From Gordionus sp. m RMFG-2023 (Eukaryota; Nematomorpha; Gordioida; Chordodea; Parachordodidae), in the NCBI RefSeq assembly GCF_954871325.1, contig NC_088778.1, positions 682,001-746,000 on the forward strand: DNA of 64,000 bases. Reading direction: 5' to 3'. Positions 11,991 through 22,400 of this stretch are shown here, piece by piece (position 1 is the first letter of the stretch; every line of letters starts with the position of its first letter). The position numbers and the translations under genes are program-made. The notes below the pieces were generated by a model, which worked only from the letters and a program-made list of their open reading frames with translations, did no database searches and had not been told where the DNA came from.

Positions 11991-14055
11991 TTTTTTTTAT
12001 ATATATATATTTATTTTTGAATAATTATTTGAACTTGAAATAAATACCAATTTAATCAAAGTGCCTGTTATAGGTTTCCTTATTGTGTATAGAAAAAAAA
12101 TAGATTATTATTGATGACATGAATTTTATAGCTAATTAAATTGAATGTCAATTTAAGTCAATATAAAATATATTAAATGTTTCCTTAATTTTTTGTTATA
12201 TTGATAGAGAATGGTGGAGTTTGCTTATTTGAGTAAGCTATATAGAAATGGCTCACAAATACATATTCAATTTTAAATAGTACTTGCTGGCTAATAGTTT
12301 TTTTAAAAATAAATAAATATTAGAGATGGTTTATCCATGACCTGCTCACTCACATTTGCAAAATAAATCATTCTCTTTCACATTTGCTGCTAAGATTTTT
12401 TTAATCTGTCCTACCTGCTCATGAAAGACAATATTCTTAGAACACCCAAAAATTTTATGATTTTCAAATTTTTTTTTTCTAAAATTTCCAAAACTTTATC
12501 GCTACTTATTACACTTTTTTGAATATGTTCCGAGTCTTAATTCCATATTAACAAACAAAATAATTATTATTTACAAGTCAAAATTCTTTTTTAAATAAGG
12601 AAGAAGTCCATATTTTTATATTTTAAATGTGTTTGACTTTCCTCTAATAAGAGATTGATTATAGGAAAAATAATCTTACTATTAGAAACTGAATTTGCCA
12701 GGGCAATTAAAATTTTTTACTTGCAAATTTTCTCAAAAAAAAGAAAATGAATTTTCTTGCTTCCAAAACTTCAAAATATTTTCATTGTTATTTATTTTAT
12801 AAATCTTTTAATTTCATTCTAACAACTTTCATCAGTACATGTTGTTGCCTCATAATAATCAGAATAATTACAAATTCTCTAAATGTTTCATTTAGAATAT
12901 ATATAGTAGCTGCATAAATAATCTTTCCTTTAAAGAGATATTGTCCTGTTTCTTAGGATTTATTTTTGTTTTCATATAGAAACTTCATAAGAATCTGACA
13001 TATCTAAGTATTTGAATAGTGATAAAAATTATTTAATTGGTGTATGATGATATTTATATCATTGGCTGTTAATCTATTAAATTGTTGGTAAACTTGTATT
13101 CCATCATGATATTTTAAGAAACTTTTTACCAATTCCATCTCGTTGCTCAATGAAATGGTTTAGCTTGTTTAATGTGAATTGCTTAAAATTTAACAGTAAC
13201 TTTTTTAAACCATTATACTTAAAAATTTAATGCATTATATTATTTAATATATGGCGGGAACATGGTATCCTTTCATTATTATTAAGCACCAAACATCCCA
13301 TCTTAGCCATTATTTAGTGGTTAATTAGTTTTATTTAAATTCCGTAATTCATCTGGTTAACTGCCTTATATAAGCACTATAAATGTTTCAAGGTCAAATA
13401 TTGACCTATGAAATTATGGAAGCATTAATAATAAATATCTGTCTTTAGTACTCGATTAGTAGATTTAGTGCTAGAATCAGTTTAGTGGCCGAAATTAAAA
13501 TAACCAAAACAGAGTTTTTCTTAACTTCGACTACTTTATGGATTGAAGGCCCTAAAAATGGCATATCAGTGTTAGTACTTCCAATTGTTCAGCCAACATC
13601 AAAGAGCTTATTTTGAAACTTGACCCGTATTTAATACTTCATTTGTTCTTACATATTCTCCTAAATTGATAACCGTAGCCTAACCATTATCGGGTTATAG
13701 CCATTTTAAAAGCGTGAAGTTTGCAGAATGACTTTTTTAAAAAAATTAAAGATCAAATTCTGAAATTTATCCCAATATGTAGTGCGATAATCGTTCCTCC
13801 AGAATCTTTAAACCCATATACCGGCGAAATTAACGGTTCGTGAGTTATAAGCAAAATAGAAAGGTTTTGACACTTTACCATAAATCTAAAATTTTAGCAA
13901 TCATATTCTAGTTCAAGTTAATATTTAGTGATTTACCTAATTGATCTTTAAACTGGAAACGGGGTAAATTAACCTTTAGTTACTTAGCTAAATAATGAGT
14001 GGTGTTAATTTTTTTTAGAGCTAATATTTAGTGTTATTTACTACCTCTATATTCT
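11991..14055. other. Intergenic DNA downstream of RPS11, no gene seen
   Basis: AT-rich sequence with short frames only. An ATATATAT run directly follows the RPS11 stop, and AATAAA-type signals at about 12040 could serve RPS11 polyadenylation. Nothing else is recognisable up to the piggyBac end. Confidence 0.5.
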
Positions 14056-14342
14056 TTAACCCTTCAATACTCCGGTGGGGTGTAGGAAACCCCAGGCATG
14101 CTGGAAATGATATTGCATAAAAACGGTTAATTATCATGATCTGGATTCTTCAGTAGCTTCATCAAATATATCCTAGAATCTATATTCCAAATTTCACATA
14201 TTTTGGTTGAGTAGTTTTTAACATATAAGCATTTTGTGACTGCTTGGGGTTTGTGAGACCTCACCGGAGTAAATTCGTAATTTTTTTTTAAAACTTTTAT
14301 AATTATAAATATATACCACTATTAGAGAACTGCACGGGCTGT

Positions 14343-14640
14343 CCGTAGCCCGACCCGGACCCGACCCGACCCGACCCGACCCGGCCCGACCCGACCCGGC
14401 CCGACCCGACCCGACCCGGCCCGACCCGACCCGACCCGACCCGACCCGACCCGGCCCGACCCGACCCGGCCCGACCCGACCCGGCCCGACCCGACCCGAC
14501 CCGACCCGGCCCGACCCGACCCGGCCCGACCCGACCCGACCCGACCCGGCCCGACCCGACCCGGCCCGACCCGACCCGGCCCGACCCGACCCGGCCCGAC
14601 CCGACCCGGCCCGACCCGACCCGGCCCGACCCGAGCCTCG
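14343..14640. repeat. (CCCGA)n array with CCCGGC variants
   Basis: About 57 tandem five-base units, mostly CCCGA with interspersed CCCGG. This is the expanded subterminal repeat of the surrounding hAT. On the minus strand it is an open frame of Gly-Ser-Gly-Arg-Val repeats, which is a by-product of the array and not a gene. Confidence 0.95.
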
Positions 14641-15478
14641 GGCTCGGGTCGGGTTCGGACATCAAAAAAAATTTCTCGGGTTCGGGCTCGGGTCGGGTTG
14701 TAAAAGCTGTCCGACCCGAAAACCCGACCCGACCCGACCCGAAAATATATATAATAATATTAATATCTTAAATAGTTAGTATAATTTATAATATTAATTA
14801 TAAAATCATATTATTTAATATTTATCACATTTTAGGATTAAAATGTCAATCATATTAACATGTCATGTCATTATTAATTATTATTTTATAAACCTAACAA
14901 CCCGATACCAAACTATTTTATTACTAAATTGTGTTTCTCGTAAATTACAAGATAAGACATATTTTATGTAAGTTTTATTTATTATTTAACTAGCCTATAC
15001 ATTGTCTTTTTTAACATTTGTTTTAACCCTTCACTACAAAGGTAGAAAAAACTCCCTTAACTACAAAGGTGGGGTCTATTTTACCCCAAATTTTGATTAG
15101 ATATATCTCAAAACATATTAAAAATTGAGATCTAAAATTTTGAGTATATATTTAAAAAATATTGGAGATAATAAATACAAAATCTTAGATTAATATTTAC
15201 TTCCAAAAAAAGTTAGACAAATTTTCCTAAAATTACTGAAATAAAATTTTCTTTTTCAGTACTTCCTTTAATTATTTTATTATCACTAAATAAAATTCAA
15301 AAAATTCAAATTTTATTAAATCAATGTTGAATAATGATAATTACATAAATTTTATAAAAAAATATCATATATCAAAAAAAATATTAATCATCAAATATGT
15401 AAAATTATTAAAAAATAATAATGTAAATATATATCTTAATATTATTATTGAATATTTTTTTCTTAAGAAACTACAGAG

Positions 15479-15844
15479 GTGGTAGATACGTTTTTGGACT
15501 TCTCTCTATGGGAGGCTGACAATGCGTATTCTGATGCTAGCGCCGAAGTTGACGAGCTAAAAAAATATCTAGATCCGAAATTATGTGTTGATGACGATAA
15601 TATTTTAAAATGGTGGAAAACAAACCATTATGAGTTTCCAAATTTAAGTATTTTAGCTCTTAAATTCCTGGCTATCCCTGCTTCGTCGGCTAGCAGTGAA
15701 AGGGCGTTTTCAGCTGCTGGTAGGGCCTTTGAGGAGAGAAGGACTCGTTTAAAGCCAGATAAACTGGACGCCTCTTTATTTATATATCATAATTATTCAC
15801 TTTGTGATAATTTTGATAATGATATTGATGAGGTCAATATATAA
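15479..15844 (+). pseudogene. hAT transposase C-terminal fragment
   Basis: An open frame of 121 codons after an in-frame-less AT-rich stretch. It begins in the region before the dimerisation domain (ILKWWKTNHYEFPNLS) and ends with the conserved SSERAFSAAG / RTRLKPD block. A full hAT transposase is about 600-700 residues, so the DNA-binding and RNase H-like parts are gone. It is part of the element at 14323-16250. Confidence 0.85.
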
Positions 15845-16458
15845 TATAATATGTTCATTATATTTTTTATATATTTATTAACTTTTACATCATATCTATA
15901 TTCGCATAAATGATGCTTATTATATAATCGTTATAATTTTTAAATTCGCTTGTATATTAATCGTTTTATAATATTTTTTACAAATTTTAAAAATGCAAAT
16001 ATCTTGAATAGATTATGGCCGTCAAATAAACTTTTATTTAAGGTGGCTGAACTGAATAAATACACATAAATTTTTTTTTGGTTATTATAATATTAAAACT
16101 TAAATTGCAAAATTTTATTCGGGTCGGGCTCGGGTCGGGTTGGATTAAAAAATGTGTGCTCGGGCTCGGGTCGGGCTCGGACAAAAAATTTTTTTTAATT
16201 CGGGCTCGGGTCGGGCTCGGGTTGCGAAAAAATTACTTTGCAGTTCTTTAACCACTATATTATAAAATTTATTAAAACGAAATTTGAATATAACATATTT
16301 TGAATGAGATATATGAAATTGAAAACACAAATATTTTTTCTGATGGAGTTATTTTATGTTTATTTTCTCCAACAAATTTAAATTATTTCTATCATCTACT
16401 ATGATTTTTGCAGATTCTGAAAGTAAATATAAAATATATAAATGTAATATTTTTTTTT

Positions 16459-17033
16459 GAGGTGATTTGGATAATATAATTAATAGTGAGGATGAAGATA
16501 TTATGTATGATAGTGATCATGATACACAATCTGAATTAGATGAAGAAGAAGATATATTAGCTGAAACAGATAATAAGCTTAAGTATTATTTAGGTAAATA
16601 TAAAATCATTTATCATAGTATATTTCTCTTTAAAATTAGCTAAAAATAAGGTTACTCAATGGAAAAAGTTGTAAGTCAAAATTATAATCAATATGAAAGT
16701 TCTACAAAAGAAGTTGATATAACTGAATTCAAAGCATTATTGGGAATTCTTTATTTAGCTGGAATTTTTAAATCTAACCATCAAAATATGTCTGATTTAT
16801 GGAAATCTTATGGGTTTGGAATTGATATATTTAGAGTAACAATGCCTCTTAAAAGATTCAGATTTCTAATTCATGCAATGAGATTTGATGACATATTAAC
16901 AAGAGAAGAGAGAAAGGTGGTAGACAAAGCAACACACATTAGAAATAAATATTTTTGTCAAATATGCAAAATAAATTTATGTTTAGAACACATTAATATT
17001 TTATGTAACAAATGTTTTGATTGTCAAATTTAA
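16459..17033 (+). pseudogene. piggyBac transposase remnant
   Basis: The piece at 16459-16600 encodes an acid-rich stretch (SEDEDIMYDSD, ELDEEED). A second frame, 16659-17033, encodes the start of the DDE_Tnp_1_7 domain (LLGILYLAGIF, FRVTMPLKRFRFL, MRFDD) and then the C-terminal cysteine cluster (CQIC, CNKCFDC). Autonomous piggyBac proteins are about 550-600 residues; roughly 300 central residues including the catalytic aspartates are absent. Confidence 0.8.
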
Positions 17034-17416
17034 CATATTTCAATGTTCAATATTTTTTTTATATTTGAATTTATCAGTGTAATTTTTTTTTAATATTGAA
17101 GAATAAAGATCCATGTTATGAATTATCAGGATTATATGATGGATAAGTTATTTTTTTAATTTCTAATTTAAAAAAAGTAAGCTTTTTTTTAGAAAATTTT
17201 GGCACAAATTATAATTATCCTCACCATCTTTAATCTAAACTTAAGAAATAAAAATAAATAAATATTTTATAAAGTTTAAGGTTAGTTCTATCTTATATTC
17301 AAATATTAAATCAAAATAATGAATATAACTGGACATATATACATTTGAAATTGGGGTCTATTAAACCCCACCGGAGTACTAACGTCATTTTTTTCACCGG
17401 AGTATTGAAGGGTTAA

Positions 17417-18608
17417 ATAAAAGTAATTTCAAAAATAAATAACCGGAAATAAAATTTGCAACAAAATTTAAAAAAGGCATGAAGTTGATAGAAATTACTT
17501 AAAACTTATGACTTTGTGTAGCCCAAAATAATTAAATTTATTTTCTTATATTTGTTACTATAATATATTTTAAAATATTATCAAGTAGAGCTCGTGATGC
17601 GTGAGTGTTACCCTTTATTTAAAAGTTACAAATTTAATTTTTTTGTTCCTTAAATTATTTATTTTTTTACAAAAAATTATCTCTCATTGTTAACATTATT
17701 ATTGATCAAAAATAACTCTTTCTTAACTCTATTTAAGAAAAATAAGTGATTGATATATACATTTTAAAAATTATTAGATTTATTCGACTTAAATCGTTAT
17801 TCCGAGGTTTCAATTGAGGATAACTAGAAAATCCTATGATTCGTGATTTAGCTTTACCCAATTTACAAATGGTTACCTATAAATCATATGGACCATACAT
17901 CAACATCAAGTCTCAATATTTGAAATCATTAAATATTTAACTCGAGTTATATTAAGAGGATTAGTATTGTTAATGCCCGATCAAGATTTTAGCCATAATA
18001 ATATGTATGCTGGAAGATTTTGCCCATAGATGGCAGAATAAACCTCCGCCATATTTCGAAGCTTACATAATTTTGAAATGTAAATTAAAAATTACGGTAT
18101 CAAATAAAAAAAAAGTCCCTTTCTTTATTAGGTTTAAAAAAAACATGTCTCGAAAGTATGACATTCTATAATCAATTGATTGGACTAGTTCTTGCTTAAC
18201 GTGCATCGACGATCAATTCCCAATACAGACAAGTTGTTGAAAACGCAAAACGAAAAGAAGATTTACTTTTTATCTATTAAATTACCCTATTGAATCATCA
18301 TAATGCCCTATTCTATATTTAAATATGATTGGTTTTTTTATATAAATTGTGAAATTGATTAATCATATAAAATAACATTTAAAAAAATCTAAGTAGTTTT
18401 AATCGAGGGAGATATATAGAAATTATAGTAATTTTATTCATTTTTTTATTATGTATGAATTGTCATAATAACTAATCTTTTGCTATATACTTCTTTTTTT
18501 TTCTATAGAAGATTATCGCTTCTAATTGTCACTTTGGGAATCCAACCAATAAAATAATGGAATTACTTTTTCAATTGAAAAAATAAAAATAAAATAAATA
18601 GTAATATT
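17417..18608. other. Intergenic DNA, no gene seen
   Basis: AT-rich, with no coding pattern, RNA gene or repeat ends that I can recognise between the piggyBac right end and the next hAT MITE. Confidence 0.5.
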
Positions 18609-19304
18609 CAGGGATGTGAACTTAAACCTGGATTCAAGAATTAACAACTCTATTTAGCGGAAATTTTGATAACGGGAACTTAATCGAAAACGATTTTCCA
18701 AGGAGGAACCCGACCCATGTTTACTTTACCCCGGGTTTTCATAATGTCATAATTGGGAGACTGATTTGTAAAATTTGATTTTTGGTAAAGTCAGTATGTA
18801 TTGCGTTTGATGAGTCATTTTTATTTTTATAATTTTATGTTTTAGTTAAATTGGTGGTCATTGTTATTTTTATAATTTTATGTTTTAGTTTAATCGCGTT
18901 AACATTTTATTTTTAGATTTATAAAAGTTAATCATTGTAAAGTCATTATGATGATGGGATTTATTAATTATTTGTGATGATTATTGCTTCCCTATAAAAG
19001 GGAAGCGAAAATTGTAAATTATCAATTCATTTTTTTTTTAAATTAATTTTTTTTAACTACTATTTTTTATTATTAATTAAATAATAATTTTTTTTTTAGT
19101 TTATAATTTTCATTTGTAGATTTTATAATAATTCATTTTTTATTTTTGGGAAGTTCAATAAAATTATTATACTCGGAGTATTGTTTTTTAACCGGACTTG
19201 TACGGCACAACGTAATACATAAATTAGCCTCTGTTTGGTCTGTGGTCTTAAAATGCCCAACTAAACAATTTTAAATTTCTGAACCGTTCGGGTTCACATT
19301 CCTG
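18609..19304. mobile_element. Non-autonomous hAT element (CAGGGATGTGAAC ends)
   Basis: The left end CAGGGATGTGAAC and right end GTTCACATTCCTG are complementary with one mismatch and match the ends of the coding hAT at 4707-6194. At 696 bp it has no coding remains. No target duplication is recognisable (GTAATATT against GCCACATC), so the copy is old or one flank was lost. It lies just downstream of the BRIX1 stop codon. Confidence 0.65.
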
Positions 19305-19484
19305 GCCACATCAGATGCATATTGTTTCTGAAAAAAGTAAATAGTTACTTTGAAAATTAACGAGTATATGTTTATAAAATTGTCATTTCCGGTCTAACTC
19401 AAAATAATAATTTTACAAAAACAAAAATGTCAGGCAGCCATTTTCAAACATTATCATTTTTTTGACAATTTTTCAATAATGATT

Positions 19485-22400
19485 TCAATCATAAATATCG
19501 TCAAATTTTTCGACCGTCTCGTCGGTGTAACTCATTTTTTTAGCCGAAATTTGCTTCTTGGCTTCCGTTCTTCTGACATATTTTTCCGACAAAGATTTCT
19601 TGAGCATATGGAATCTCTAAAAAAAAAAATAATATTAAATATTGGTTGTGTGTCTTAAATTTAGAAGAAATAAAAAATATATATATATTTATGTCATATT
19701 TAGGATATGTGATTCTACGAGGATTGAGAATTTCTAAATTTTAAAATCACTCATGAAGGACACTTTTTAAAATTTGAAAAACAGCTGATTCTGGAAATTA
19801 GTGTTGTAGAACGGCTAGTTTTGATCCGAATTTCAAAAACGGGTAACTCAATATCCGAGAAAAATAAATATTACGCTTGGGCAATATTTTTCCGGCTAAA
19901 ATATCGAGTTAGCCGTTTTGAAAAAATCCGCTAAAATCGAGCCGTTTAACAACACTACCCGAAAAATGTTTTTCGGGCATATATAAAATGTGATAACTCT
20001 GAGTATCGGACGATTTCGCTTATTAACCATTTCAAATTTATATAAGAGCTTCACGATAATTGGGTAAAATTCTGAAGGCACATAAATTAACCGCACCCTC
20101 AAAATGATTTATTAGGTTAGGATTCAGGGATCCTCGTGTAGGATTATAACTTATCTCGATACAAAAAACAATTTCAGAAGGAACGAAGCTTTAAGATAAG
20201 TAATACTCTTACAATGTTGGGCGAAAGATATTTGGGATTGTCCCACAGAGTGATTCCACTGAAGCTCCCATTGAAAATCTTGATTGGATTCAAAACAAAA
20301 CGCGGGCCTTAGATTTTATTTAAAAAAATATATAACTATTAGATATTCTTTAAAAAATTAAATTATCATACATATGTTTATTTTTTCCCGCCTTAAATCA
20401 TTTTTTTGAGCGCGTTTTTAAATTTTTTTAAAAAATAATCTGATTTTTACCGGAAATGAATTCCGCCATGTTTAGAATACCCATCCTATGAATTTCAGAT
20501 AATTTTACCACGGGGTTATGAACTTAATATAATTTATATTTGTTTTTTTCCGTAGATTATAGGGTGGTTACTCTAAGCATGATAGAATACTTTTCCGGTA
20601 AAATCAGACTGTCGCGTCGCTGACATATATGCATAATTCGATTATCGCAGCGTCTACATGGCGGCAAACCCCTCTCCAAAATCTACTCATTACCCCCCCC
20701 CCCCCAAGATAAATTCGTAGAAGAAGGCCGCGATGCTATAATGCTAAAAAGAATCTTAAATTATAAACTTACAACATAATTCAATTCAATATTTCAAGTC
20801 AAGCCTATAGGAGAAAATAAAAATTTGTCGGTGATAATCAACTTATATTTTAAGTAATGCAATCTTTTCATAATTAGGGTTGATAATCACTTTATTTTCA
20901 TAAAAATAAATATAATTGTATTAAATGAGATAACATACCTATATATATCTATAAAAAACGATATAAAAAGAGGTATATTAGCTGCAGTGTCTACATGGCC
21001 GGAGGGGGGGGGGGGGTTGGTGACAAACGCCTCCAAAAATATTGGCATTGGGGGGGGGGGGTAAGTATTGATTTTTAGGAGATAACTTTTGACATTAATT
21101 ATAATCTTTTTAAATCCATTAATTGATATGATAACGATGATAATCGTTGATTTTCTGACAAATGTCAATTAAAGAAAAGATATGTCAATTAATAAACAAT
21201 ATAAACTATAAATTTTTTTTTCTTCGAATTTTAAGGCCATTTTCATTTACCATTTAAGTTAGTATTATACAAGTTCACACGTAAAAGTATCAAGATCCTC
21301 TTAGGAGTTAATAGATGTTATTAATTTCAATAATAAATTTTAATTATCAATTGTTTCTATTCAGAAATTACATATTCTACCAGTTATTATTTACAATATA
21401 ATTATATAATATATATATATAAAAAAATAAGTCATGCATAAAAACATAGACATTAAAGTATCAGGCGAAAAATAATAAAACACATAATATTATGTATAAA
21501 TGTAAAGTGAAATGTGATTATATTAAACATAAAACTTCTAAAATAAGTGGTGACAAGATAAATGAACATTATAAACATAAACCATGCTCATGTCAAGCCA
21601 GCTGATATCAAATTTAAAAAAGATAGCCATCAAAAAGAGATAATAATAATTGGGTGTCCATAAACTTCGATATTCCATGCAATATCACAAATGGAGTTGA
21701 AACCTTGTTACAAAAAATGGCTATAACATCTGACTTCCAAAAAGTAAATTTTTTTTTATTATTTATCATTATAAATTAAAGACAATAAATATAAATTGAA
21801 AATATTACCTTAAATTTTGTGAATTAATAGAAACTAATTCTTCATTTAAAATTTTATCAGAATACTTTAAATATTTAATAATAAGCAAACAACCATTATT
21901 GAAGATTCCCAAATTATATTTTCTTTGCATCCAATGCCAAGTTCCAGTGATCTGCTGACTTTGCATGATGAGGTATTTAGGATCTAAATCTTATTCAGTT
22001 ATATATATAAAAAAATGGAATCCAATGACCCATTTCACTTTATTTTAGAATGACAAATATTTTGATTAATTTCATAATTGCTGTAGGCCCATGTCAGCCA
22101 TGTTCAAATACATTCCAATATCCTGTTATTCACAATAGGTTTTTATAAAAAATTATAAAATTTTCATTAATTTTTTACCCATCCTTTATTTCTATTTTTT
22201 TTACTTTTTAAACAGGAACATGAATATAACTGGTTAATATTGATGGTTCCCTAGGGCCCGAGAAATTGGTAATCTTATAGCACCACTTTAGACAAAAGTC
22301 TTTTGTCTATACTGTATTACGTTTGGTGGCCCCAAATCCGATACTTTTTGGACTCAACTTGGAGTAAATAACTGTAAAAACATTAGGCGTGACTTAGAGA

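Larger units (their letters stand above)
14323..16250 (+). mobile_element. hAT transposon relic nested in piggyBac
   Basis: The ends TAGAGAACTGCA (14323-14334) and TGCAGTTCTTTA (16239-16250) match with one mismatch, and the perfect 8-bp duplication ACCACTAT is at 14315-14322 and 16251-16258. On the plus strand, 15479-15844 encodes the hAT C-terminal dimerisation domain (LAIPASSASSERAFSAAGR, then RTRLKPDKLDASLFIYHN), the canonical Ac/hobo-type catalytic-fold end. The rest of the transposase is absent, so this is a truncated copy. The left 320 bases are a CCCGA array; the right end carries the complementary CGGGTCGGGCTCGG repeats, so the subterminal repeats are inverted. Confidence 0.9.
14060..17412 (+). 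mobile_element. piggyBac element, internally deleted and split by a hAT
   Basis: TTAA target sites lie at 14056-14059 and 17413-17416. The ends CCCTTCAATACTCCGGTG (14060-14077) and its exact complement (17395-17412) form a perfect 18-bp inverted repeat, and ACTCCGGTGGGGT is repeated subterminally. Inside the right part (about 16459-17033) is a piggyBac transposase remnant in two frame pieces. The first is an acidic N-terminus (DEEEDILAE). The second contains EFKALLGILYLAGIF and RFDDILTREERK, and then jumps straight to the C-terminal cysteine-rich finger (CQICKINLCLEH). The catalytic DDE region between these is missing, so this is an internal deletion derivative. The 14323-16250 hAT lies inside and is therefore younger. 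Confidence 0.85.

Noticed and set aside
14303-14665. Open frame of Gly-Ser-Gly-Arg-Val repeats on the minus strand
   Set aside because: It is a by-product of the CCCGA array at the hAT end.
15010-15090. Second piggyBac-like end (TTAACCCTTCACTACAAAGG)
   Set aside because: It resembles the piggyBac end only in its first ten bases and no complementary end was found; left unassigned.
20887-21168. A pair of similar small frames here (minus) and at 23831-24061 (plus), suggesting duplicated genes
   Set aside because: They are the same non-coding arm sequence of the inverted repeat, read on opposite strands; the proline runs are poly-G/C tracts.
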